A stretch of 64,000 bases of DNA. Source: Hydrogenophilales bacterium (GTDB lineage: Bacteria > Pseudomonadota > Gammaproteobacteria > Burkholderiales > Thiobacillaceae). The translations under genes were made by a program, and so were the position numbers. The stretch is taken from positions 1 through 64,000 of the forward strand of contig JADJCP010000012.1 of the NCBI GenBank assembly GCA_016703155.1, read 5' to 3'. Below the pieces are notes generated by a model, which saw nothing but the letters and a program-made list of their open reading frames with translations, searched no databases and was not told the DNA's origin. Below, in pieces: positions 20,805-31,091 of the stretch (the first letter of the stretch is position 1; each line of letters opens with the position of its first letter).

Positions 20805-22291
20805 GCCACCTCCTCGGCCTGTTTCGCGGCTTCAGCCGCTGCCTTTTTCGCGGCCTCGGCGGCGGCCTTCTTGGCGGCACGCTGGCGCGCCGCCTCCTCG
20901 CGTTCGCGGGCGATGCGTTCCATGCGCCCATTGCGTTCATCGGCCAAACGCTTGGTCGCCTCGTTCTTCAGCTTCAGGCGCTCGCGCGCCGCCAACTCGC
21001 CCTTGGCGTGGTTGAACCAGTGCACCAGTGGGATATGCGCCGGGCAGACGTAGGAACAGGAACCGCAGGCGATGCAATCCTTCAGGCCCCAGTCCACCGA
21101 GCCGACCGGATCGCCGATCCGGATGCGTGCCGCCATCTCCAGCGGCAGCAGGCCCATCGGACAGGCGCGTACGCAACTCGAACAGCGGATGCAGGGACCC
21201 GGCTGCGTCTGTTCGACCTCGGCATGGGTCAGCGCCAGCACACCGCTGCTGCCCTTGACGATGGGCACGTCGAGACCGGATACCTGCATGCCCATCATCG
21301 GTCCGCCCAACACCAGACGCGCCGGCGTACCACGCAGGCCGCCGCAGGCGCGCACCAGATCGCTGGCCAGGGTACCTATGGGTACTTCGAGATTGCCCGG
21401 CGCGCCGACCGCGCCGCCGCTCACCGTGACGATGCGCGACACCAGGGGCCGGCCGAAGCGGATCGCGTCGCGCACGGCATAGGCCGTGCCGACGTTGTGC
21501 ACCAACACGCCGATATCGGCGGCCCGCCCCCCGGCAGGCACTTCCTGACCGGTGAGTACCTGGATGAGCTGCTTTTCCGAACCCATCGGATACATCGCCG
21601 GCACGGCCACCACCCTGACCTCCGTGCCCTGTGCCGCGGCCATCATGCTTTCGATGGCCTCCGGCTTGTTGTCCTCGATGCCCACCATGACCTCGGCGGC
21701 GCCGGTGGCATGACGGATGATGCGGATACCCTCGACGATCTTGGCGGCGCGCTCGCGCATCAGACGGTCATCGCAGGTCAGGTACGGCTCGCATTCGCCG
21801 CCGTTCATGATCAGGGTGCGCACTTCGCTGCGCCGCGAAAGGTTAAGCTTCACCGCCGACGGAAACGCCGCGCCACCCAGGCCGACGATGCCGGCGGCGC
21901 CGACGCGCGTGGCGATCTCCTAGGGCGACAGCGCGAACGGATCGGCATGTTCCTCGGTGTCGATCCAGCGATCCTCACCGTCCGCATCGATGGTCAGCGT
22001 CGCTACCGGCAAGCCCGAGGGATGCGGCGCCGGAAAGTCGCCGATGGCGCTGATCCGACCGGAGGTGGGCGCGTGCACCGGCGCCGAGATGGCGCCCTGA
22101 CTGGCGGCGATGAGCTGCCCCTTCCTGACCTGTTCGCCGACACTGACAATATGTTTCGCGGGCGCGCCGATGTGCTGCTGCAAGGGCACGAACAGACGCT
22201 CGGGCATGGGCAGGACGCGGATCGGCGGTTCCGCCGAGAGTTCCTTGCGGCCTTCCGGGTGGACGCCGCCGCGCAGTTTGAAGAGTTTCAT
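20801..22291 (-). pseudogene. rnfC: Rnf complex subunit RnfC, interrupted by an amber codon
   Basis: Start 22291 gives MKLFKLRGGVHPEGRKELSA, the normal RnfC N-terminus. At codon 124 the frame has TAG (complement of 20-22 in the 219xx block, 21920-21922) within SP*EIATRVGAAGIVGLGG. Homology continues in the same frame to 20801. CAG to TAG would explain it. Beyond the stop lie NADH/FMN-site motifs (NGGECEPYLTCDDRLM), two 4Fe-4S clusters (CIRCSSCVRACPMG; CIACGSCSYVCPAHIP) and an Ala/Lys-rich helix tail. Full length would be 496 residues. RnfC docks NADH and passes electrons to RnfB. All neighbours are intact, which argues for read-through or sequence error rather than decay. Confidence 0.88.
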
Positions 22292-22821
22292 GCCGCGGCT
22301 CCCAGAGGTTTATCCCAATACCCGGTCTGCATGGTCACCGGCATCGCCACCATGCGCGTCGCCTCGGTGGGGCAGACATCGACACACTTGCCGCAGGCGG
22401 TACAGGCCTCCCTGAACACCGCGTGGATCTGCTTCGCCGCGCCGAGGATGGCGTCGGTGGGGCAGACCTTGTAGCACTTGGTGCAGCCGATGCAGAGGTC
22501 TTCCATGATCTTGGCGGTCTTCGGGCCGCTATCCTTGTCGTCGGCGGAAGCCAATTCAACACCCAGCTTTGCCGCCAGGGCCTCGACCAGAGGCCGGCCA
22601 CCGGGGGGACAGAGGGTGATGGGCGCGCCACCGTTGGCCAGGGCCTGCGCCGCGCCGGCACAACCGGGAAAACCACACTGACCGCATTGCGAGCCGGGCA
22701 TCATGGCCTCCAGCTCGGCGACCAGGGGATTGCCGACGACGGCCAGCTTGCGCGCGGCGAAACCGAGGCCAAAACCGAGTGCCAGGCCGAGCAGGGTCAG
22801 ACTTAACAGGGCGGCGATCAT
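22288..22821 (-). CDS. rnfB: Rnf complex iron-sulphur subunit RnfB
   Basis: A 177-residue ferredoxin-like subunit. It has an N-terminal membrane anchor, then a Fe-S domain (MPGSQCGQCGFPGCAGAAQA..LCPPGG), and two 4Fe-4S clusters (CIGCTKCYKVCPTDAI; CTACGKCVDVCPTEAT). It is the expected entry or exit point for ferredoxin or flavodoxin electrons. Shorter than clostridial RnfB, it matches proteobacterial versions. It overlaps rnfC by 4 bp. Confidence 0.95.
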   Translation of the reverse strand: MIAALLSLTLLGLALGFGLGFAARKLAVVGNPLVAELEAMMPGSQCGQCGFPGCAGAAQALANGGAPITLCPPGGRPLVEALAAKLGVELASADDKDSGPKTAKIMEDLCIGCTKCYKVCPTDAILGAAKQIHAVFREACTACGKCVDVCPTEATRMVAMPVTMQTGYWDKPLGAAA

Positions 22822-22833
22822 GCGATGTCTCTC

Positions 22834-23409
22834 CTAGACCAGTCCGGCGAAGCCCATGAAGGCCAGCGACAACAGACTGGCGACGACGAAGCCAATCGGC
22901 GCACCGCTGAAGGCGGCCGGGGTGTGCGCCAACGCCAGGCGCTCGCGCAGACCGGCGAACAGCAGCAGCACCAGCGAAAAACCCAGGGCCGAGCCAAAGC
23001 CGTAGAGCAGGCTCTGCATGAAGTTGTGCTTCTCCTGCACATTGAGCAGGGCAATGCCGAGCACGGCGCAATTGGTGGTGATCAGTGGCAGATAGATGCC
23101 CAGCACCTGGTACAGACCCGGGCTGACCTTGCGGATGACCAGTTCGGTGAACTGCACCGTGGCGGCGATCACCAGGATAAAGGCGAGGATGCGCAGGTAG
23201 TCGATGCCCAGGGGTTGCAGCAGCCAGTGCTCCAGCATCCACGAGGCGGCACTTGCCAGAGTCAGCACGAAGGTGGTCGCCATGCTCATGCCCAGGGCGC
23301 TGTCCATCTTCTTGGACACGCCCATGAAGGGGCACAGGCCCAGGAATTTCACCAGGACCACGTTGTTGACCAGGGCCGTGCCTAACAGCAACAGCAAGTA
23401 TTCGCTCAT
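22834..23409 (-). CDS. rnfA: Rnf complex membrane subunit RnfA
   Basis: A 191-residue six-helix protein opening MSEYLLLLLGTALVNNVVLV, with FLGLCPFMGVSKK and TTNCAVLG, the cysteines that ligate the intramembrane Fe-S centre with RnfE. Start 23409 is set by homology. It is the first gene of rnfABCDGEH. A sigma54 promoter lies 37 bp upstream and a NifA site about 160 bp upstream, so the cluster is probably induced for nitrogen fixation, where Rnf supplies low-potential electrons. Confidence 0.95.
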   Translation of the reverse strand: MSEYLLLLLGTALVNNVVLVKFLGLCPFMGVSKKMDSALGMSMATTFVLTLASAASWMLEHWLLQPLGIDYLRILAFILVIAATVQFTELVIRKVSPGLYQVLGIYLPLITTNCAVLGIALLNVQEKHNFMQSLLYGFGSALGFSLVLLLFAGLRERLALAHTPAAFSGAPIGFVVASLLSLAFMGFAGLV

Positions 23410-23445
23410 GACGCACTCAGGGTTGACTGATTCGGGCAGAGAACC

Positions 23446-23460
23446 GCAAGCCCTGTGCCA
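23446..23460 (-). promoter_or_regulatory. Sigma54 promoter of the rnf operon
   Basis: Read on the minus strand: TGGCAC-AGGGC-TTGC, a perfect match to the -24/-12 consensus with correct spacing, 37 bp before the rnfA start. Confidence 0.85.
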
Positions 23461-23566
23461 AACCCGACGATCCCGGCGGATGCCCGAAAAATCAGGGATT
23501 TGCGGTGCATGCGCACCATTGCGGTGCGTCAACGGTTTGTCGGGCATGGCGCGTAGCCAGTCCTTG

Positions 23567-23582
23567 TGTGGCAATTCCGACA
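23567..23582. promoter_or_regulatory. NifA upstream activator sequence for rnf
   Basis: TGT-N10-ACA (TGTGGCAATTCCGACA), 107 bp upstream of the -24 element of the rnf promoter, a normal enhancer distance. It also lies 165 bp upstream of nifL, but no -24/-12 promoter was found for nifL. Confidence 0.75.
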
Positions 23583-23609
23583 ATGGGCCGTGTGCCGCAT
23601 ATACCGCTA

Positions 23610-23670
23610 CGGGAGCGACTTACCGGCCACGGTCGGGTATTGAAATTTAACGGCCGGGAGGTCGCTCCCG
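23610..23670. repeat. Imperfect REP-like hairpin upstream of nifL
   Basis: 19-bp arms (cgggagcgacttaccggcc, 23610-23628; its near complement 23652-23670) with three mismatches around a 23-nt AT-rich loop. It sits in the nifL leader and could also be a regulatory stem. Confidence 0.6.
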
Positions 23671-23746
23671 CAAACGCACAACAATTACCATGATTGCGGG
23701 ACGGATATTGCTGCATAAGCAACAACCGTCCGAGCCAGCCATTGCC

Positions 23747-25256
23747 ATGCCCAACCCGTCCGACTTACCGCCGCAAGTATTCCTCCAGGCCGTGGAGCAA
23801 TCCGCGCTGGCCATCTCCATCACCGATGCCCAGGCCAACATCCTCTACACCAACCCCGCCTTCGAGCGCGTTACCGGCTATAGCCGGGCCGAACTCGCCG
23901 GCCGCAACCAAGCCATCCTCTCCTACAAGGTCACGCCCAAGCTGGTCTATGAAACCTTGTGGGCGCAACTCAAGCGGCAGCGCTCCTGGAACGGCCTGCT
24001 GGTGAATCGGCGCAAGGACGGCAGCCGCTACCTCGCCGATCTGACCATCACCCCGGTGGTCGATGCCGAGGGCCGCTCCAGCCATTTCCTGGGGATGCAT
24101 CGCGACGTCACCGAGGTACACCGCCTGGAACGCCAGGTGCAGAACCAGAAGGCCATGATCGAATCGGTGGTCGATGCCGCCCAGGTGGCCATCTGCCTGC
24201 TCGACGAACGCGACCGGGTGGTGCTCGACAATCAGGAATACAAGAAGCTGATCGGCGATCTCGGCAAGGAACCGGCGGCGACCCTGCTGACGGTAATGCG
24301 CGAGCAAATGGGGAGCGAATTCGACGTGGCGCGCAACAAGCGTCGTCCCGTGCCGAGCCGGGAAGTCATGCTGGAGCAGCCCGGACGCGCGCCGCGCTGG
24401 TTTGCCTGCGCCCTGTCCTGGTTCGAGGAACAGGATAGCAGCGCCGATGCCTTCTACGAGCCGGTGCGTCATAGCTACCTCCTGCTCACCGCGCAGGACA
24501 TCAGCGAGTTGAAGCAGCAACAGGAGACGATACGCATCAACGCCCTGCGCACCCTGCTTGGCGAGCAGGAGCGCATTCAGGGTTTGCGCGAAACCCTGGC
24601 CGGGGCCGTGTACCAGCTGGAAGGGCCGCTGAACATGCTCGGCGCGGCGGTGAAGATGCTCGAACGCCGCCTCGACACGAACGCCGACGAACACGCCGCC
24701 ACGGCCCTCGATGATGCGTTGAGCCAGGCGCGCACCGCCCTCGATACCCTGCGTGGCTGCGTCCCGGATGCCACACCCGAGACGCCGAGCCCGCTCGACC
24801 TGAATGAAATCCTGCGCGATCTGATGAAGCTTGCCACCGCGCGCCTGCTGGCCGCCGGCGTGGTCGTCGACTGGTCGCCCGACCCGGCGTTACCGGCCTT
24901 GTCCGGCCTGAACGGCCAGATATTCACCCTGTTCAAGCAGTTGCTCGACAACGCCATCGACGCCGTCGACGAACAGCGGGCCGGTGAACGCCTGCTGCGA
25001 CTTCGAACCCAGGCCGGCAACGACCATGTCGAGGTCATCATCGAAGACACCGGTCCGGGCATCCCCGCGGAATGGCGTTACAAGGTCTTCGAGCCCTTCT
25101 TCACCACCAAGGGCGCCGACCGCCAGCACCTGGGCATGGGCCTGTCCATGGCCCAGGAAGCCGCCACCCGGCACGGCGGCCTGATCGACTTCGACACGGC
25201 GTATCGCGGCGGCTGCCGCGTGCGCGTGCAACTACCCATCGCCGGAGGCCGCGATC

Positions 25257-25264
<8 letters not shown>
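23747..25264 (+). CDS. nifL: Nitrogen fixation regulatory sensor NifL
   Basis: A 505-residue redox, ADP and nitrogen sensor that inhibits NifA by direct contact. It has PAS1 with FAD-type residues (about 15-120: AISITDAQANILYTNPAFER, then YSRAELAGRNQAILSY), a second PAS (about 140-260), a coiled region, and a GHKL ATPase-like domain (LDNAIDAVDE; IIEDTGPGIP; HLGMGLSMAQEAATRHGG). At the usual phospho-acceptor position the text reads GAVYQLEGPLN with no histidine, consistent with NifL acting without phosphotransfer. The start at 23747 follows homology; upstream residues are not conserved. It overlaps nifA by 8 bp. Confidence 0.93.
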
Positions 25265-26810
<1,546 letters not shown>

Positions 26811-27211
26811 GCCACTTCGCGCTGGCTGGCCGGCCCCTTGGCAAAGCGGGGCCGAGGGGGATTTATCCACCCGTGCCATGCGTAACGCCGCAAAATTCCC
26901 CACCCCCCATTTTTCAAGGCTCAATTCGCGTTATGTAGTGACAAGCTCACGCACTGAGCCTCGGGAGTGCCAAACTGGTCATGTTGGTAAGTGGCCAGGA
27001 GGGCGAGAGGAGGCAACAGGAATGGAAGAAACTCAAGGCGATGGTGGCAAAGTTGACCTATGGACAGCGCCTGGCGCTAATTTTTCAAGCAGTCAACATA
27101 ATGCAAAATTGATATCCAATGTCCGTGAGGCAGCATCTGGTGCCAAGTCGTCCTACAGATGACGAGCCATTACCTAACCATTCTCGATGTTCCATAGTGT
27201 TCCAATAACGC
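26811..27211 (+). other. Intergenic region after nifA, including a possible 43-residue reading frame (26981-27112)
   Basis: Begins with a decayed C/G-run repeat (26832-26864: cccctt..aaagcgggg, then gagggggattta). A short frame from ATG 26981 would give MLVSGQEGERRQQEWKKLKA and a hydrophobic end LALIFQAVNIMQN. It lacks a good ribosome-binding site and a recognisable family. Composition drops toward AT here, marking the left edge of a foreign-looking segment. Otherwise nothing was recognised. Confidence 0.35.
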
Positions 27212-27239
27212 TTGACAGGCCGGTGGTTCCGGGTATTAT
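27212..27239 (+). promoter_or_regulatory. Sigma70 promoter of the GTPase gene
   Basis: TTGACA (27212-27217), a 16-bp spacer and TATTAT (27234-27239), 35 bp before the ATG. It is flanked by the inverted octamers gatgttcc (27186-27193) and ggaacatc (27251-27258), with another gttcc between them, which may be operator half-sites. Confidence 0.7.
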
Positions 27240-27273
27240 TGGCACACCACGGAACATCAAAGAAGGAAGGAAA

Positions 27274-29574
27274 ATGGCAAAAAGTTACACTGCAACCGTC
27301 AAGCGCAATCCCGGCAGAAAGTCTTGGCTGGTTGAATTCCGTCACCCACTGCGCAATGACTCGAACAACAAGCCGGGCAAAAAAACCCGCAAGGGGTTGG
27401 GTACCGAAGATGAGCAAGAGGCGCGACGTCTGGGCGAGCAGATCAATGAGCTGCTGAAGAACGAGTCACTTTGGTCGCTAGGCGCCGGGCTGAAGCATCA
27501 AGACTTTACGACGCCAAGGTCATCGAGATCTTCTATGGAGAAATTGCTCCGCGCACCGGCACGGCTAGGCAGTTGAGAGACAAGCTTCTCCCTCTCCCCG
27601 GCCATGACGATGGTTATGCACGTGTTGTTCTGATGGGTGTTCCAGGAGCAGGAAACCACGCTGGTACGCCAGCTCATCGGCACGCACCCAGAAACCGAGC
27701 GCTTCCCATCAACATCAGTCAATCGCACAACTACGTTTCCTACTGAGGTTGCTCTCCGCGAGGGCCAATATGAGGCAGTGGTCACCTTCATGTCGGAGCG
27801 CGAGACGCGCTTTGAGATTGAAGAATCCTTGTCTGCGGCCCTTGTCGAAGCTGTAGATGGCGACGCCAAACGAACAGCCCGAGCCTTTCTTGAAAAGAGC
27901 GACATGCGGTTTCGCTTGAAGTATCTACTTGGGGATCTCGCACAAGAGGGCGAACAGGAGGTTGACCCCTACGAAGAAGATAGCGCGCTTGAAGAGACAA
28001 ACGAAGCCGACGGTGTGTCTACAGTTGCACCAGCCGAACAGATCAAGCTTCAGCAGAAGCTGCGCGAATATATTGACCGTATCGTCTCAATGGCTGCCAG
28101 GCTGAAAACTGACCTAGAGTCAGTCCAAGGCGATATGGCAACCATGTCTTCAGACGATCGCAGTGCGGCACTGGACCTCATCGAAGAACAAGCCGTCGAA
28201 TCTGATGAATTTATTGAGCTTGTGTCGGATGTTCTGGATGAGATTCGTACAAAGTTCGAGCCGATAACTGCGGGACGTTTCGATAAGACAACAACGGGGT
28301 GGCCCAGGGCGTGGCAAATCCAGTGCGGCCGCGATGAACGCGAAGCCTTTCTGTTGGCTGTTCGCTACTTTTCGGGCATCTCGTACCGGTCATGGGGGAA
28401 GCTGCTGACCCCTCTGGTCAACGGAATGCGTGTCATTGGCCCATTCAAGCCGGAGTGGGCAGAGCAAGCAGCGCGAATCGTGCTGGTCGACACCGAGGGG
28501 CTGGGCCACAAAGCGGATGCAACCGCTGACCTTCCAGAGCAAGTGTTGCCGCTGCTACACGAAGCTGACGTTGTGTTACTAGTCGATAGCGCAAAGAACG
28601 GTCTGACCAACTTCACGGCCGGCAAAGCGCTAGAAGGGGTCGTCAACTCTGGTCATACGCGCAAGTTGGTCGTTGTTTTCACGCACATGGACGCGGTCAA
28701 GGGAGAAAACTTGAAAGGGCAGTCCAAGCTTGACCATGTTTTTGGTGGGCTGCGAAATGTCGTAGAGAACCAGCTGGCGAAGAATGTCTCAGCCGAGGCT
28801 GCGCGGTATCTACTTGAGCATCTGGCAACCAGCACGTTCTATGTGGGGCGGATTGATCAAACAGATCCAAAGCCAGCGAAACCCGAGCTGAACAGACTTC
28901 TTTCGCATCTGGCCGCCGCGCAACCCCGAGTGTTTGAACCCGTTGCCTTTCCGGAATACAGCGCCGACAACCTGGTTCTTGCCATTCAAGAAGCTGCAAG
29001 AGACTTTCGCCAGCAGTGGCAAGGCATGCTTGGGCTCGCGCCTAACCCTGAATACCGCCCCAAACCTTGGCAAACCATTAAGGCACTCAGCCGCCGTTAT
29101 GCGGAAGGCTGGGATGACGGATTTGTACTGCGGCCTACGTCGAACCTGGTCGCAGCCCTATCGGCAGCAATTTCACGCTTCCTTGAAACACCTATTGGCT
29201 GGAGCGGTCACCCGACCCCCGAGCAGATGCGAGAAACAATCGACCGAGTTAAAACGGCCGTGGCAGTACAGCTTCCAATATTGAGCATGCACCGCTTGCG
29301 GGAGCAGCCGCAACCAACATGGCACGAGGCATACTCTCTTCGAGGCACAGGGAGCACGTTTGAAAGACGCATCCGCATTGAAGGCATTTATGAACGATGG
29401 GTTCCGATCCCCGATGCGCGCGGCGACCGTCCGGTCTTCGAGTTTCTGAATGACGTGAAGGAAGTTGTTATGGGCGCGGTCGGAAAGGTCGAAGAAGATG
29501 TGCGTGCCGCAAATGTATCTACGCACCAAAGTGATCAGAGTCGACTTCCATCACTTGATCTCGATGGGTCTTGA
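27274..29574 (+). pseudogene. Integrase-Arm-like domain fused to dynamin-like GTPase; two compensating frame lesions
   Basis: Repaired length is about 767 residues. Residues 1-70 (YTATVKRNPGRKSWLVEFRH, KKTRKGLGTEDEQEARRLGE) resemble the Arm-type DNA-binding domain of tyrosine integrases. There is no integrase catalytic domain. A large GTPase follows: P-loop GVPGAG(K)TTLVRQL, a dynamin-like G2 threonine region RTTTFPTEV, G3 DTEGLG, G4 FTHMD, and acidic helical segments. Frame changes at about 27485 (one base missing) and 27654 (two bases missing in an A-run, exactly in the P-loop lysine) cancel each other. The gene is clearly less GC-rich than its nif neighbours, suggesting acquisition. Function is unknown; bacterial dynamin-like GTPases remodel membranes and some act in phage defence. 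Confidence 0.65.
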
Positions 29575-29595
29575 CCCGCCAAGCACGGGGAGGCA

Positions 29596-29853
29596 CTAGC
29601 GATAGACCTCGCGGCGATGGCCGATCCTCACCACTTCGACAATGATGCTGAGATCGTCGATCACATATACGATCCGATAAACGCCTTGCCTGACTCGGTA
29701 GCTTTCCTGCCCGGCGAGCTTCTCCGAGCCGGGTGGGCGCGGGTCGTCGCGCAACGCTTCGATCCTGCCGAGGAGGCGCGTGACATCGTCTTTCGGAATA
29801 CCCTTCAGATCCTTGGCGACGGATGTCTTAAAGCGCAGTTCATAGCGTGCCAT
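29596..29853 (-). CDS. relE: RelE/ParE-family toxin
   Basis: An 85-residue RelE-fold protein (YELRFKTSVAKDLKGIP; LLGRIEALRDDPRPPGSEKL; YRVRQGVYRIVYVIDD; VEVVRIGHRREVYR). These residues match mRNA-cleaving RelE toxins, with basic Arg and a C-terminal Tyr. It overlaps the antitoxin gene by 14 bp, as in relBE operons, and is convergent with the GTPase gene, 21 bp away. Confidence 0.9.
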   Translation of the reverse strand: MARYELRFKTSVAKDLKGIPKDDVTRLLGRIEALRDDPRPPGSEKLAGQESYRVRQGVYRIVYVIDDLSIIVEVVRIGHRREVYR

Positions 29854-30070
29854 CGGCCTTCAATTTCTTCAGGAACGCTTCGTAGCCGATGCTTTCTTCC
29901 TTGCCACGTGCTTCGATGGCGGCAAGATCTTCCTGGTCTTCGCGCAGAGTTTCGCGCACCGCTTCATTAACGATATCCGAGATGGACCGATGTGTCGTCA
30001 CCGCCTTCAGGCGCAAGGCATTATGCAGGGATGACTCCAGATAAATCGTGGCGCGGGTGGTGGTATCCAT
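29840..30070 (-). CDS. relB: Ribbon-helix-helix antitoxin
   Basis: A 76-residue protein: an N-terminal ribbon-helix-helix (TTTRATIYLESSLHNALRLK, then SISDIVNEAVRETL) that dimerises and binds DNA, and a C-terminal acidic/helical tail that would cover the toxin (EESIGYEAFLKKLKADG). It is the first gene of the pair and likely represses its own promoter at 30091-30130. Confidence 0.9.
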   Translation of the reverse strand: MDTTTRATIYLESSLHNALRLKAVTTHRSISDIVNEAVRETLREDQEDLAAIEARGKEESIGYEAFLKKLKADGTL

Positions 30071-30090
30071 GGTCGCCTCTTGATTGAATA

Positions 30091-30130
30091 AACGTCACAA
30101 CACTATAACGTTATGACGTTTCATTGACAA
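30091..30130 (-). promoter_or_regulatory. relBE promoter with nested palindromic operator
   Basis: On the minus strand: TTGTCA (30130-30125), a 17-bp spacer, TATAGT (30107-30102). The spacer and -10 box lie inside the palindrome aacgtca..tgacgtt (30091-30120), which itself contains ataacgttat, a typical site for an RHH repressor. Confidence 0.8.
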
Positions 30131-30206
30131 GCGGACACTCCCGAACGGATCGCAGAGATGCGCGGGCAGATCGCGACCGGACGCTCACTCTTACGGTGAA
30201 GGCCAT

Positions 30207-30230
30207 GTAGGAGCGAGCTCCAGTTCGCAA
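30207..30230. repeat. Single half-REP element
   Basis: gtaggagcgagctccagttcg, the common gtaggag REP type, just past the end of the gene at 30240-30800. No partner copy was found nearby. Confidence 0.5.
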
Positions 30231-30239
30231 ACCTTCCGA

Positions 30240-30800
30240 TCAAACCGCGCCGTGCACCACCCGTTTGGCATCGGTGCCCCGGGTCAAGGCGATATCCAGT
30301 GCCACGGTCTCGTACTTCGGCGTGTAGTCGACGGCGGCCTCATAGACCGTCAGTACCTTTTCGCCGCTGGACTTGCCCTTGAAGTCGCTCTTTTCGAGTT
30401 TCAATTCGTCGACCAGCTCGTTCCAGGCCATGCCGTCGTCAAGCGGCAGCAGAACGAAACGGATGCCCGCGGCCTCGACCTGCATGGGCTTTTTGATGTT
30501 GACCACGTAGACGATGGCGATGGTGTCCGGCGTCAGGGCAGCGCCGTATTTCTCGATCAGCACCGGCAGATGGGCAATCTCGTCGAGCGAGCCGGAGAGC
30601 AGCTTGAGCGTGTCGCCCTCGGCGAGCAGGCCGGCGCCGACCATGGTGGCGATGGGCGGTTTGCGCCGGCCCTGGGCATCGGTAATTTCACCTTCGATCA
30701 GCACCAGGTCGCCCCGGTAGGCTTGCATGCCGTTACCGGCAGCGTCCTTGAAGTTGATGTTGAAAAGCAGGCCCTGGGTTTCGTACGTATCGATCAGCAT
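30240..30800 (-). CDS. Unknown protein, probably NifA/sigma54-controlled, divergent from nifB
   Basis: A 186-residue soluble protein with no signal peptide and no family I recognise. It opens MLIDTYETQGLLFNINFKDA and is mostly mixed alpha/beta, with YRGDLVLIEGEITDAQGRR, TIAIVYVVNIKKPM, and a basic stretch LKLEKSDFKGKSSGEKVLTV. Start 30800 is chosen because a GAGGA box precedes it; the longer frame to 30836 would begin inside the promoter. A -24/-12 promoter lies 33 bp upstream and shares two NifA sites with nifB, so it should be expressed under nitrogen-fixing conditions. Confidence 0.72.
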   Translation of the reverse strand: MLIDTYETQGLLFNINFKDAAGNGMQAYRGDLVLIEGEITDAQGRRKPPIATMVGAGLLAEGDTLKLLSGSLDEIAHLPVLIEKYGAALTPDTIAIVYVVNIKKPMQVEAAGIRFVLLPLDDGMAWNELVDELKLEKSDFKGKSSGEKVLTVYEAAVDYTPKYETVALDIALTRGTDAKRVVHGAV

Positions 30801-30832
30801 GGTGTCCTCGCGGTCTAAATAATCCCTAGTCA

Positions 30833-30847
30833 GCAAAAAGCAGGCCA
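30833..30847 (-). promoter_or_regulatory. Sigma54 promoter of the unknown nif-linked gene
   Basis: Minus strand reads TGGCCT-GCTTT-TTGC: GG and GC dinucleotides at correct spacing and 13 of 15 positions typical, 33 bp before the start at 30800. Confidence 0.65.
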
Positions 30848-30931
30848 GTAGCGCAGCGTTCCTGAAAACCCTTTACGAATAATGGGATACGCCGATCGAA
30901 CGCGTCGCCGCCAGGACTTTCCCGGAATTTT

Positions 30932-30947
30932 TGTCGCCTTCGCCACA
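30932..30947. promoter_or_regulatory. NifA binding site 1 between nifB and the unknown gene
   Basis: TGT-CGCCTTCGCC-ACA, an exact TGT-N10-ACA match. It is 96 bp from the nifB -24 element and 85 bp from that of the divergent gene. Confidence 0.75.
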
Positions 30948-30964
30948 AGCGCACCCGGCCCGCC

Positions 30965-30980
30965 TGTGCCGTTTCCGACA
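30965..30980. promoter_or_regulatory. NifA binding site 2 between nifB and the unknown gene
   Basis: TGT-GCCGTTTCCG-ACA, an exact TGT-N10-ACA match, centred 33 bp (about three helical turns) from site 1, so both dimers would sit on the same DNA face. Confidence 0.75.
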
Positions 30981-31042
30981 GTTCTCCCGACAAAAAACCC
31001 GGAAGACCAATAAAAACAGCAGGCTAGATGCGCCCCATGGGC

Positions 31043-31057
31043 AGGCACGGGGATTGC
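31043..31057 (+). promoter_or_regulatory. Sigma54 promoter of nifB
   Basis: AGGCAC-GGGGA-TTGC, one mismatch from the -24/-12 consensus. Transcription would begin near 31068, so the in-frame ATG at 31059 cannot be the start codon. Confidence 0.85.
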
Positions 31058-31091
31058 AATGGATAGCTCGTCATTCATCGGAGGACGTGCC

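Noticed and set aside
23690..23746. Longer start for nifL
   Set aside because: The 19 extra residues are not conserved and the PAS domain begins just after the ATG at 23747.
26878..27162. 94-residue frame after nifA
   Set aside because: No homology, no ribosome-binding site, starts inside degraded repeat sequence.
31059..31091. ATG 31059 as nifB start
   Set aside because: Lies upstream of the transcription start predicted from the sigma54 promoter and within its -12 region.
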